Below are positions 10,950-22,200 of a DNA stretch of 38,920 nt, piece after piece. A program made the translations under genes and the position numbers. Origin of the DNA: Amoebophrya sp. AT5.2 (lineage: Eukaryota; Sar; Dinophyceae; Syndiniales; Amoebophryaceae); contig RXOD01003897.1 of NCBI GenBank assembly GCA_005223375.1, positions 1-38,920 of the forward strand, given 5' to 3'. The notes under the pieces are model-generated. The model made no database searches. It worked only from the letters and a program-made list of their open reading frames with translations, and had not been told where the DNA came from. How positions within the stretch are numbered: the stretch's first letter is position 1; every line of letters starts with the position of its first letter.

Positions 10950-13207
10950 GAGCACGATGCTCGCGATCTGCCCGGTGTCTGTCATTACTTCGAAAGCGAC
11001 CCGCTCGAAGTGAAGGTAGTATGAGAAAACCTCGCTTTTTCCAGCCCCTGCTCGTCCGCCTCCAACAGCACTGCCAGAATTTTTCCGTTCTTTGACCCCA
11101 GCGTCATGAAGTGCTTTCAGCACGTCCTCCACGGGCCAGCGCGGGTCGATAGTATTCACATGCGAAGATTTTCTCCTGTCCGACTGACCAGATGAAGATA
11201 CCCTTGATATCCCTGACGATCCGGAGGGCACTACCAGCTTTTCCTCGAGTGGCACTTGGAAGAAACAGCGGTCGTAACGCCCGAACTTTGGGTGTCCCGG
11301 TACGTTGGTGAACAGAAAGATCTTCGCCAGCTGGTGTGTCCGCGCGTCGAAGTACAGCGACAGCCCGAAGCGGAAGTAGCAGTAGCCATAATCCCGCTGC
11401 GAGACGTTGTCGTACTCTTCCACGTCGTCGGGACAACCCAGGTCCGTGAGGACGTCCTGTGCGCTGGCGCGGAAACGAACGACGGTGTGAGTCAAACCGT
11501 CGCTCGGGCGCACAGGAGTCTGGGGACTACGGTTGGCCGCGGGTCCGGGAACCTGGCAGTTGATGTTGTCATTGTTTGTTGTAGAAGCGAGTCAATTTAT
11601 CATGCGAACACGAGCTTGCGAGCATCATGTCCATGTAACGCAGATCTACTTCTACTTCAAGTAGATGATCAGGAGCAGAAGCAGACGGTGCGCTTTCTAG
11701 TAGTCATTCACATTCTCTTTTTCCATGCTCTTGCAGTAGCAACTGCAAGAACAGAAGTTCGAGTACTCGCACGTGCTTTTTCATTTTCTTTTGGTTCTGC
11801 TATGCTTTTTTTTTTTTTTAACTGATGTATTCAAATTCACTCAGTACGTCTTCGTCTACGTAAGATGAGTTGTACCCTCCTGTGCAATTGAATTCCGTGT
11901 CCCAGTTTGACAAGCAGGACGTTCGACTGCTGCAGCTTTTGCTTGTTCCTCTCTGCTTCTTCCCCGTCGGTAGCGGTACCATTGATCCACAATCGTGTCG
12001 CCTCCTCCCTTTCGTTCACGTGCGCTACCAAGCCGCACGGGTACCTTATCAGCTGCTCTGCTTCCGAATTGAGGACTTCGTGCAGAGGTGGATCACGCAA
12101 ATGTTCGTCATCTTCATGGCCGGTCGTTGATATTTTGCCTTTCAACATCCGGGAGGATCCTTTGCCGAAACAGGCATCCAGGTCACTCTTCCGCAGGGGA
12201 AGTGCGCCTTCCTCCGATTGTGAGTTGTAAAACGTGCGTCCCTGGTACCGAAGCTCGATTCGCTGTAGCGCCGACTGGAGCCGCGCGACGCCGATTTCGA
12301 TTGACTCCTCACCAAAGTTATTTCCATTCGCACCAGCCGCTGCGCTTTGAGTAGAAGAGGCATCACCGCCATCGTTTCTTCCTCCGCTTTTGAGTGTGCT
12401 GAGTTGTAGTTCCATCAGCTGCTTCTGTTTCTTCATCAATTGCCGTTCCTTTTCCATCATGCGTTCCTTGCGATTCTTCTTCTTCCGCGTCATTCTCTGC
12501 TGCATCCACTCGCCCGTATCCTCTCCCTGTTCTTCGTGGGCCCCTGCATCTAGTGCATTTTCTCTAGTCATCGCGTCGCACACGTCCCCAGGAGGCTCCT
12601 GCTTCGACGGCGTGCTATCCTCGCCTTGCATCAGGTGGCCGCGATTCCCATCAACGCCAGCGCCAACATCTGCCAGCAGCGCCCTGGGCAACGGAACGAG
12701 CCACACAATGATGCTGGCAAGCAGTTGCGTGTAGCCGTCGAAACAGAGTTGCATGCCGAGCTCGTTCAGCCGTATCCAGAGGTCCGGTTCATAGAAAGCT
12801 TTCTTCGAAAAAGGAGGTCGCCGTGGGTCGTGGGGGCGGGAAAACGTAGAGGAACAGGAGCCGCCGGCCTTGAAGTTGTTGGAATTCAACGAAGGGGACG
12901 AGGCGGGCGGGGGCGATACCGAGACAGTAGATGATGTGGCCCTGGGCTGTTCCTTAGCCGTCGGCGACCTGCTGCACATCCGTTCAAGTTCATGATCAGC
13001 GTCCGCCGGCACGCCTGCTTCATCTCGCCTGCTCGTGGGATTCGCTTCCAGGATTTCATCTCGTTGGGCTTCTTCTGATGCGTGCTCGTAGTAGACGAAT
13101 TCAGCGTTCACGCTGAGCTGCTGTATCAGCCCTACTACAGCGTTCACAGACTGCCCCATTCGGAAGGGGCCGACGCCGTCGCCTGGAACCACTTCCCAAG
13201 AGGGCAT
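10938..13207 (-). CDS. PHAF1: PHAF1 / UPF0183 family protein (phagophore assembly factor-like)
   Basis: Two exons, 13207-11876 and 11552-10938, with a GT-AG phase-0 intron; 648 residues against about 420 in animals. The family member in humans (C16orf70) associates with forming autophagosomes. Seen: MPSWEVVPGDGVGPFRMGQS at the start, ELGMQLCFDGYTQLLASIIV (residues about 149-168), and in exon 2 the signature FGLSLYFDARTHQLAKIFLF followed by TNVPGHPKFGRYDRCFF, then FEVMTDTGQIASIVL at the end. The extra length comes from polar inserts: a Ser/Pro-rich one after residue 60 and, near residues 240-275, a Lys/Met/Gln-rich helix-forming block, followed by Gly/Asn-rich sequence. I chose the ATG at 13207 because the family begins about there; an in-frame open extension upstream adds 26 unmatched residues from an ATG at 13285. 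Confidence 0.9.
11644..11666. repeat. 8-bp inverted repeat in PHAF1 intron
   Basis: ATCTACTT at 11644-11651 and AAGTAGAT at 11659-11666 with a 7-nt spacer that repeats the same CTACTTC word. A related ATCATCTACTTCAAG word occurs at about 35763 in the Cys-rich gene, also in an intron. Confidence 0.8.
11729..11750. repeat. 9-bp hairpin in PHAF1 intron
   Basis: TCTTGCAGT and ACTGCAAGA are perfect complements around a 4-nt loop. Lies inside the intron 11875-11553, about 175 nt before the acceptor. Confidence 0.9.
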
Positions 13208-13852
13208 CTTTCTGTGCTGCTCGTGCTGGTGCGCAAAAGACGCAAACGCTATGTTCTTCGCACACTTTTCATTGATTTTATTCACGTCTCAAACTCATTT
13301 CCCTGGTCTCTCAACATGAACATGATCGAGCTCCTTTCCGCAGTGCGCCCCCACTCTCACGGTTAGGGTGGCAGCAGAAAAGAATGGCACTCTTCACCAT
13401 CCCCTCAGATTCCTTCATCGGAAGCTGCTGGCATGTTCGGCTTCAAAATCAGGTTGCAGATGCCGGCCCGTCAAAGTGATGTTCTGTTGTGCAACGAAAA
13501 GTAAAACTGTGACATCCACCAACCGTGCTGCGTCTACATCTACTGATGACCATAGCAATGTATGATGAACAATGATGAATGAAGATGATAACCATTCATG
13601 AAGAAATTAATCGGCGGAGAAGTTGCGAAAAGGATACAGGAATCACGTTGACGTTCATGACCAAGGAGATCGGTCTAGTAGTTGTAGTTCATGATGATCG
13701 ATCCACAATGGCAGGAGTGACAGCACAGTGCTACTGGTCCTGGTGTCCTTTTCTAATACAGTAGATACTTTCACTTTCTTATAGATTTACTTAGATTTAG
13801 ATGCCGCTTCGTAAAGATACTTCCGCTCATCGTCGTCCCTGACTTGCTTTCC
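13208..13852. other. gap between PHAF1 and GH31; no supported gene
   Basis: Contains the PHAF1 5' leader and the GH31 3' end. Short plus-strand open frames (for example 13381 onward, 31 codons) have no family match. From 13540 to 13750 the DNA is rich in GATGAT, CATGATG and GTAGTTG words like those seen in introns here. Confidence 0.4.
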
Positions 13853-16800
13853 TTATTTTCGAAGCTCCTGTGCCGCTTTATGGAGCTTGCTCGCCCCCGC
13901 CTCCACTTTGTCCCAGAGGGTTTTTGCGTCCGCCTCCGAAAATTTCTCACCCGCTTCCCCAAATATCTCTCGCTTGCCCGTTTCTCGCGCCACCTTCCGC
14001 TCCGCCCCGCGAAGGCCCTGCAGGAGGTCCGCTGGAATTTCCTCCTTCAGCTCCAGCCGCGTCACGCCGGGTTTCAATCCTTGTACACGCGTGCAGCTGA
14101 ACACGCAAGCCGAAACCGTCCGAAGCCCGAAACGCTGCGTCTCACTGTGGGTGTTCGTCGAACCGAGGCCGTCCGTCTGGGAATCGCGATACCAGGAAGC
14201 CTCGAGGTCTTTGCTTACGTCCGCGGCGGAGCCTTTTCCTTCATGCAGCTCCTTTTCCTGGAGAAGGACATCCGCCTTCAGATCTAGGGGAAAAAAGGAG
14301 GCAGAGACGATGCTGACGGCCATATTGTGCAGGAACAGTGCGAAGGCGCTTTCCTGCGCCTCAGCGTCATCGGCAGCGGTGCCCTCGCGATTCTCCGCGA
14401 GGTGGACGAAAACAACCGTCCGCGACAGCCAGCGGAGAACGCAACTGCTTTCTCGAAAGTCCGCAGCGAAGGTGGTCGAAAGCCCGTGCGCATCGTCGAA
14501 CGCATGCCCACGCTGCTGAACCTTCACAGGAAGAGACTCGCGGGCGGCTGGAGAAGACCCAGCGGCTGCAGTTGCTTTCCCGCCGGCAAACTGCTCTTGG
14601 GGAGGCGCGACCGCCTGCCACACCAATTTCAGCCACCTCTCACGGCCCAAACTTCCGACAACGAACTTCCGCACGGTGAGAGGCACGATCAGGTCCGACC
14701 GCTGAAACAGCGGAAACTCATCCACCAAAAACGTGTGCAAGTGCGGCACCTTAAAACCCTTTTTTTCCGAACCCTCGGGAGCCCGCATTACCCGCCCGTG
14801 CGTCAAATCGTACCAGAAAGGCTGCCCGATCGTGTTGCCCGACGGGTCGCCTCCCTCTTCCCCTCGCGGTGCCAAGGGCGGCAGCCACACGGGCCACCGG
14901 TCGATGGGTACCGTCCAGAGTCCCAGTTTTCTGATGCGAGGGCTCCCATAATCCGCCTCGCGAGGGACGTCCATGTCACTGGGGTATAACGTATCAGCAT
15001 TATTTCCCTTCACAATCGGGTTCACCAGCAATGCGTCGCCAAGCATGTAGGAGAACGGGACTTTCTCGCGCCAGTCCTCCTGGCGTCTGATCACCACGTA
15101 GGACTCCGCAAACTCCGGCCAATCGTAGTACAGGGGCCGCGCGATCGAAACCCCCGTGTAGGTCGCGTGGAGTGCACTCGTGTACAAGTACGGCACGAGC
15201 ATCGAGCGCCACAAAACCAAGTGCTTCGCCGCATGCATCAGTGGCATCGGGTAGTCCCAAAATAACATGTGGGCACCCATCTCCCCTCCACTGTTCCCAC
15301 CCGCGCCTTTGTCGTGAGTGCGCATCACGCTAGAGACGGCGCCAAACTGCAGCCACCGCATGTACTTGGCCCAGTTCTGGTACCTCTCGCCGTCGCCCCA
15401 ATCGCAGCAAATCAGGTCGTTGGTCCAGTAGCCGACGCCGGCGTTCGCCGCGGTGACAGTCCAGTATGGGGCGAACGCCAAAGAGTCCCAATCCTTCATG
15501 TTATCCCCTACAAAATGCAACGGGTAACGATGCGTGCCCCATCCGCTCGCGCGACCCATTTGCAAACCGCGCCTGCCGTCTTTCCTTCGCTCGGCACCGC
15601 CGTAGTTCACGCGGTTCAGTGCCATCAGCGGGTGCCAGTTCTTCGTTGGGTAGTTGCCGCATGTCAATAGAGCGCCAGAACCATGACACTTCGACACAGG
15701 CTTCGACGTCGCACGGTAATCGCCATGCTGCCAGTCCCACCACGGAATGAAATCCTTTCGCAGCGGCGATGCCACGTCGTCCAGCAGCTCCAGAAACTTC
15801 GCTTTTTCCGCGTGGTCCCCCCAAAAACAACCGCCTTCGTTGTTGGCGTCGACGTGGCAGCCAATAGCTTTCGTGATCTCATTAAAATCTTTGTCGAGTA
15901 ACCAGTCCGCATCCCCCTTCCGCAGCACCCCCACGTGGGGGTGCACGTTAATCGAAACCTGCAGCCCCTTGCTTGTGACTTTCTTGTGCCAAGCTACCAA
16001 GTCGCCCATGTTGCGATCGTACTTCCACGCCCCCCACGCCGGCTCGGTCCCCAGCCCGACTGCTTTCCCATTCGCATTTCGACGGTCAACGATGTTCCCG
16101 GGGCCACCATCGATCCCAATCCATTGCATGTCAAGGACCCAAGTGTCGATCGGGATGCCGAGAGACTCAAACATATTTTTCAAGACACCGTCGAAGGCTA
16201 CTGTAGTGAACGGAATGGCGTGGACCCCCTTCGTCGGTAGACCACCCCTGCGATTCTCGTCCCGCATAGTGCACCATTTCCAGAATGACAGCCAGTACCC
16301 AAACGTGTACCTCGGAACAAGCGGCTGCGGCCCCGAAAGCTCCCGCAGCGCTGCTAGCGCTCGTTTGTAGCTGCCTTTCTCTCGTCGCCCCCCGAAGGCG
16401 AAAAAGTATAAATCCTTGTTGCTCCGAATGGAAGTCAGCTGCCCTTTTGCGTACTGCCCGTTGATGACGCCCGATTCATGCGACCCGGGAGCTTTCTTGT
16501 GCTGGTTTTGGTTGGACGCATCTGGGAAGATGGGCATGTCGCTGTCGTCGATGACGGAAATGCCTGTTTCGCCGCCGTTGAGCACCCCCATGATACAGTG
16601 CATGGACGCGAATCCCTCGACGCCACCGCCGGGGCGGGTGGTTCCGAACACCTGGTCAGAACCGTGCTTATCTACGATACGCTGCCTTTCCTTCGCACAG
16701 TCCATGATCATGCGTGAATTGTAGCTGCTCCAGAAGCCTTTTGGGTTACCAGCCCAAACCTCGCCCTTGGCGGTGGTGCCGAACAGTGAGCCCGCGTAGG

Positions 16801-17542
16801 GTTCCTCTGGGTTCCACTTTTTCGGTGGTTCGTCCCCGGTGCTCTTGCGCTTCAGCAAGACGAGTCCTTTGGTCCAGTCGTGCTCTTTGCTCCCGACTTT
16901 GCTCGCGTCAAAGTGAAAGACCAGCGCGTCGGACTCGAGCTTGATCTTCTTGGAGTCCGAGACTTCCACCTCGGACAGCTTCCAATCGGCTCCTCCGGCG
17001 ACCGCGCTCAAATCGCGGTTCAGAACTGCGTGCGTTTTCTTGTCGTGGAAGCTCTTCCCGTCTCCGGCCTCATCCCACTGGACACGCAGCACCGCGGGCG
17101 CCAACCAGCTCACGCGCAGCTTGTTTTCGATGAGGTCGAACACCTTTCGGTTTCCGTCCGAATGCACCACCGCTGATTCACCCGCAGGGGCGAACTTGGC
17201 ATCCATCGGGGAGGTCCTGCCGAGCTGAAGCCCGCCAAACCGGTGCAGCCAAACGAAGGAAGATTCGGCTCCTGCGGCCTTATCCTGAAAACGGAAGCGA
17301 CCTTCGCCTCGACGGCTTCCCCTGTCTCCTGCTCCCCCAATGGCTCCATCTTCTCCCGGGGCCGTCCGCGAGTGAAGGGGGTCCTCGTTAGAAATAGACT
17401 CATAGCAACAGTTTTTTTGCTTGTCCTTGTGCCGCATACCGATTGCAGCCACATGAATGACACACCAAAAGACGCTCCGCAGCAGCACGCGACACACGGG
17501 AATGCCGCGATGCTGTGGTGTTGAGGCAGCTGTGCGAGGCAT
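13853..17542 (-). CDS. glycoside hydrolase family 31 enzyme, intronless
   Basis: Single open frame of 1,229 residues. GH31 enzymes are retaining alpha-glycosidases (alpha-glucosidase, alpha-xylosidase and others). An N-terminal hydrophobic segment (residues about 14-36, VCRVLLRSVFWCVIHVAAI) suggests a signal peptide or anchor. The GH31 barrel shows TWVLDMQWIGIDGG, the nucleophile strand FIPWWDWQHGDY with Asp603 in the position of the catalytic Asp, and THRYPLHFVGDN with Asp680 where the acid/base Asp stands. After it follow family-like segments such as LVLWRSMLVPYLYTSALH and MLGDALLVNPIV. The WWDWQ form, rather than WxDMNEP, occurs in a subset of GH31 often bacterial, so substrate is open. 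The C-terminal 300 residues are less conserved and may form an extra domain. No intron is needed over 3.7 kb. The ATG at 17542 is followed by the hydrophobic segment, which favours this start. Confidence 0.92.
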   Translation of the reverse strand: MPRTAASTPQHRGIPVCRVLLRSVFWCVIHVAAIGMRHKDKQKNCCYESISNEDPLHSRTAPGEDGAIGGAGDRGSRRGEGRFRFQDKAAGAESSFVWLHRFGGLQLGRTSPMDAKFAPAGESAVVHSDGNRKVFDLIENKLRVSWLAPAVLRVQWDEAGDGKSFHDKKTHAVLNRDLSAVAGGADWKLSEVEVSDSKKIKLESDALVFHFDASKVGSKEHDWTKGLVLLKRKSTGDEPPKKWNPEEPYAGSLFGTTAKGEVWAGNPKGFWSSYNSRMIMDCAKERQRIVDKHGSDQVFGTTRPGGGVEGFASMHCIMGVLNGGETGISVIDDSDMPIFPDASNQNQHKKAPGSHESGVINGQYAKGQLTSIRSNKDLYFFAFGGRREKGSYKRALAALRELSGPQPLVPRYTFGYWLSFWKWCTMRDENRRGGLPTKGVHAIPFTTVAFDGVLKNMFESLGIPIDTWVLDMQWIGIDGGPGNIVDRRNANGKAVGLGTEPAWGAWKYDRNMGDLVAWHKKVTSKGLQVSINVHPHVGVLRKGDADWLLDKDFNEITKAIGCHVDANNEGGCFWGDHAEKAKFLELLDDVASPLRKDFIPWWDWQHGDYRATSKPVSKCHGSGALLTCGNYPTKNWHPLMALNRVNYGGAERRKDGRRGLQMGRASGWGTHRYPLHFVGDNMKDWDSLAFAPYWTVTAANAGVGYWTNDLICCDWGDGERYQNWAKYMRWLQFGAVSSVMRTHDKGAGGNSGGEMGAHMLFWDYPMPLMHAAKHLVLWRSMLVPYLYTSALHATYTGVSIARPLYYDWPEFAESYVVIRRQEDWREKVPFSYMLGDALLVNPIVKGNNADTLYPSDMDVPREADYGSPRIRKLGLWTVPIDRWPVWLPPLAPRGEEGGDPSGNTIGQPFWYDLTHGRVMRAPEGSEKKGFKVPHLHTFLVDEFPLFQRSDLIVPLTVRKFVVGSLGRERWLKLVWQAVAPPQEQFAGGKATAAAGSSPAARESLPVKVQQRGHAFDDAHGLSTTFAADFRESSCVLRWLSRTVVFVHLAENREGTAADDAEAQESAFALFLHNMAVSIVSASFFPLDLKADVLLQEKELHEGKGSAADVSKDLEASWYRDSQTDGLGSTNTHSETQRFGLRTVSACVFSCTRVQGLKPGVTRLELKEEIPADLLQGLRGAERKVARETGKREIFGEAGEKFSEADAKTLWDKVEAGASKLHKAAQELRK

Positions 17543-19286
17543 TGTTCCTACCTCCCACGACTCTGCGACGGGAACCGTGTACTTTTTTTAAGTTCCTACG
17601 ACTTGGTTTGCTCTGCTCTCGACGTCGTCGAGCTCGCGAGATGAGCATCTATCAAGATCTTGATCTTCTTAGATGAAGAAGTAGAAGATTCATTGTATTA
17701 CTAGACGTAGACTAGACTACACGTTCACGTAGGATGACGCAGGTACAAAAAAGGAAAGAATATGTGTACGTACAAGGAAGAGCTGTTGAGTTTGTGCGGT
17801 GCCAATAGCTTGTAACTATGAGGGGGTGCGCAAGCAAAATTCTATACGCGAACGACGTTGGAGTACTAGTATGACAAAGAGCGATGCTTCATTCGGGCGG
17901 TGTGATACGTGTGCACATCTATTGTCGCTGACGGAGAAGAAGACTGACGAAAACGGATGGTTTTGGTTAAGGCCTGGCACGGCGGCGCCTCTACCACAGC
18001 AGGCAAATTGTGCACAAACGGACACGGCAAGGTACACCAGGCAACGCCGCGACGAATGCAGGTTTCGGTAAACGAATGCGCAAGCATGCGAAAAGGGCGA
18101 TGTTTCTTTCGACTGAGTCACGACCAGACTTAACATAACCTGCTACATAGGTAGAACTACCTAGGATCGATCGCAACAAAAACACTTTTTCTGCGCCTCT
18201 ACGCTCCCGGCCAAGAAAGAACCAACCAGCTCTGCACAGAAAAAGAATTTTAACAATGTGATTTTTGGATTGAGCTCGAGTGTTGGTTGACATTGTGCCG
18301 GCCATCGTCTTCGCGCGACACGCATCAATGCGCAGTCGCGCTCGGGATCAGGATCAGGTGCAAGACGCCAGTCCTCGATCAGTTTGCGGCGACGAGCTGC
18401 TTCAGCTTCACGACCTCTTTGCCCGCCGTTCCCCATTCGCAAAAGCGAAACAAAAATTGTACATATCCTATGTATGATTTAACTTCTAAACTGGTGATGA
18501 AGGCATACGTACCGTATAACGTCCGTGATTCCGTCGAATCACGAAAGTAAGTCGTAGATAACCTCAGCAGGTGGTCCTCAAGGAAGTGGTAATAGATTTT
18601 AGGGCGAACTAAAACAAAGGATAAGCACGACCATCGACGTGGTCTCCGAAGGTAAAACAGTGTAAAACCTAAAATTTTTCTCGTCGTCGTCGATTGATAA
18701 CAAATCAGTGCCTTCGTCAGGCTCCTTCCCGCCTTCGCATGATAGATGGCACAATATCCACTAGAGTGTATCAAGGAAGTAGGCTGTCTCTGTCTCGCTC
18801 TGGCAAAAGGAAAACAGCACCAGAAGCAGCGTCGATTCAAGATTGATTAGTCTGAACTCACACGGCGTCGTCAGTCGTGGAGGCGGTTACCGTTACTATG
18901 TAAATGTATCGGAGTCGGGCTTATAGTCCTAGAAGCTCAGAAATATACGGGTAAGTGGTTTAATTCAATTTTCGATGTCGAAGGGTAGACTGAGAACTCA
19001 GAAAAACGTTGCTCAATCAGGCTCCTGCTTAAAAATCTATTTCTGCAGCAAAAGTGCGTGCTTGTTCATGTTCTTGTTCTAGTTCTTCATCTTTAATTTA
19101 ATAAATTATATATACGTCCTCTACCTCTGCCTCTCTGATTCTCATTCAGCATCAGCACCTTTTTCGACTGAGTCGGAAGACTCGCAGCTCAGTAATACAC
19201 GATGTTTTCTGGTCCCTGGTGTTTGTATTTGTTTCACTAATATTTTTTTCAACCGGGATGTGTACATCAGCGTACACTCGTCTCGA
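17543..19286 (-). other. long gap with one possible exon, otherwise unassigned
   Basis: About 1.7 kb between GH31 and the unknown eight-exon gene. At about 18380-18440 the minus strand reads CEWGTAGKEVVKLKQLVAAN before a stop, and an overlapping frame gives an Arg/Glu-rich 91-codon ORF from an ATG at 18436. Either could be a 3' exon of the upstream gene, but no clean acceptor joins them. At 17650-17720 the DNA is built of GATCTT/AAGATC and GTAGAAG words, including AAGATCTTGATCTT. The rest shows nothing coding. Confidence 0.25.
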
Positions 19287-22200
19287 TTATCCGGACGTGA
19301 GAATGATCCAACCCAGCTCTGGATCGAGAATAAGTTCCTTCCCCTCCGCTGAAACGCAGTTCGTAACCGTCTCGCTGGCTCGGTACCCGCTTGGGCACGC
19401 CATCTTAATGAAGGTCTCCTTCGTGATCACATCCCCAGCCGAGACCTCCTGCTGCACCCAGCGCGCTACTTCTTCCTCTGACAAAACCCGCGCATCGACA
19501 ATCTCACCAAACGTCAACTGATTTGGAGTCAAATATATGATCACATTTTCCATGCATTGATTATATGACCATCGTAGGACCGTAGCTTCTTTTCTGAATC
19601 GATATTACGACGCACCTCGTCCTCTTCGACCGTCCGTCGTCCCTCGCTTCCGCCCTGCAGCAAGTACTCGTACATCGCCTCGAGTTCGTCAACTTTCTCC
19701 GTCGGTAGGAGCGGTGGCGGCTTCACCTTGATGCGCTTGTTGTGCTCCTGCAACTCGAAGGAGAGAATCCACTGCCGCACCTGCGCTAGCTGCTTCGTGG
19801 TCTCCACAGGCCAGAGGAGCTCGAAAACGCGTTCGAGCGATGCAGGCTCGCCCGCAGGCTCGTCGGTGATGTCTGGTACGTATTATTAAGATTGATGAAA
19901 GCCTTGTATGTTTGTTATGTAATACTACTTGTCGCCATGTTGATTTTTTTGCGACACAGAAGATCAAGATGAAGAAGAAGAAGAGCCTGAACCTCACCGA
20001 AAAAATAAGCGAGCGGACAAATACAGCATCAAGACCAGTACTTCTATCCTTCTAGCATGTCAGACGCGTAGGCGTAGCTGCAAAAAAGACGATCTCTACC
20101 ACTGCAGAATTTCCTCACTTGGGACTTCAAGTGCGCTGAGAGTGCGTTCTTTTGCGCTTGCTTCACGTGGTTCATCACATCGGCCCACCGCAACTGACTC
20201 GTCGCGCCCCCGCTTCCCGCAACACTCTTCCGGAGCTTGCGGAACCAGGCACTTACCAGCGCCCCGTTTCCCCGATTGAAGGGTATCGAAAACTCCGTCC
20301 CCTGTGGGATCATGACGCCGCTGATCAGCTGCCAGAGCTGCGTCTTCGCCTGATTCACGGATTTCGGGTCCACGCCGCCCGTCGACTTCCGCCGGAGCCC
20401 GCCGCCATGATTTTGAGATTGCTTGATGTTTTCCGCGACCCCGGACCCCTCCGACACTTCCTTCGTCTGCTCCTTACTGGCCGCGCGCGATGATCGCTCA
20501 GCTCCCGCAGTCGAAGACGCCGCTGGATTGTAAAAGAACGCCTTTTCCTTGGCCGAAATGAAGTCTGACGACCGCGGCTTCGAGTGAACCCTTGCGTCAA
20601 CGCTGCTGTTGCTCTCCCTGTCCACCCTGAGCGACGAGGACGGTACACCGTCCGTACTGGCCCGTCGGTAGGCTGCCTTCATGTTGTCGGCACCTCCAGC
20701 TCCAGCTCCGCCGCCGCCTCGCTCGCGGTCCAAGCGGTCCTTGTCCGCGAGAAGAGTGGGGGCGACGTTCTGCATTACTGTTTCGGCGTTTCCTAGCTTG
20801 TTGGCGGCCTTCAGCTTGTAATACGATTCGGGGTCGGGCGGCACCATGTGCATGTGAATCCCGAGGTCGAGTTGATTTGCAAAAAGACTGCCATTGGCGA
20901 CTTTTCCAGTGTGGTCGCTGCTGCCTTTGTCTCGAAAAGAGGGGCAGTCGTAGCAGGAAGAGGAGCAATTTGCACTTAAAAATATCGTTTTGCTTTTCTA
21001 GCTTTTTTCTTGCCTGACCGGCGGGCTCTGTCAGTCTCTGAATGAGCGGCCTACAACTAATATTTCGAGGCGCGCACTGTGCTTTGGCATGATGCCGATG
21101 CGCATGCGCGAGGACTTCTTCTACAGCCCTTTTCCGCTGCACGTTTTGTCCACCCCGACCCCCAGCCCCAGCGACGTCGTACTTAAAACTCCCGGCTCTG
21201 CGTTAACGTACGTTATTTCGAGGCCCAATACATTCGGCCGCCTACTTTTCGAGACAACATGGTGCATGGAGGCCCTTGGCTTGCACCATTTCATCTTCGC
21301 AGCTGCAGCTGCATGAGTTTGCAGCGATTGGTGGAAAAGTAGTTGGCACGTTACAGTTCTTCAAGTTCAATGCATCTTCCGCTTCCTAACTTCGGGCTGA
21401 GATGGTCGCCCGTTAGCGTTACTTGTCTGTCCATCTCCTCCTGCTCGAGCATCATGTCTGCGCGCAGATCCTTCTGGTTCTGCACGTTCGCGGCTTCCGT
21501 TGCCGGTCGCGTGCTGTAGTCGGCTTCTTCGGCCATGATTGCCGCGCTATGGTGGGAACAGATACGGTAAACTTGTGAAACTGAAAGTGGAACTTTCACT
21601 TTGGAACTCGCTCCTAATCGCTGTAGTGCCAGCACAGCGTCGTCCCTTGCTAATCCTAGTGCTAATGGCTCACCTACTCACGATGCCGTGCTCCATGCGG
21701 CGTCGGGAGCGGAGTAGGCCTAGGCCTAGCCTACTTCATGATGAGGCACCTCTGAAATCGCGAGCGGTCGGGGGTTGCGATTCGGATTCGGGTCGGCGGT
21801 TAATAGCGCGAACGACTGTAATACCCGCCACCAGTGGTACCAGTTCCAGTTCGTTGGCCACTTACCATAGCTGGTCCGACCATACGCGATGTCCACGCCC
21901 TCCTGACCCATCAAGCGGTTCATGTTCAACGCGGCCGCGTGGCTCGTCGCGCTCGAGGACCGCAGGGCCGCCAGGGGCAGCGAAGCTCCGCCGTGCTGGT
22001 TTCCCTTTCCACCGCCCGGCTGGTCGGCCTCCACCTGCAGCTGCGGATCGTCGTAGTCCATCGCCATCTGTCTTGTGAGCTCCTCGATCGTGAACACGCG
22101 GCTTTCCTTCCTAGCGTCCTCGTCGTCGAGGTGAGCTCGGAACCGCTCCTTTATGGCGGGGCCGGTGGGAATCCCCACGACACCGCCTTGCTGCTGCACC

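Noticed and set aside
11837..11875. PHAF1 exon 1 reading on to a basic C-terminus before a stop
   Set aside because: The family continues in the next open segment; a phase-0 GT-AG intron starting at 11875 restores the match.
20075..20105. A 25-nt micro-intron (GTGGTA...TTGCAG) near the end of exon 6
   Set aside because: Removing it shifts frame into an early stop, while reading through stays open to the next junction.
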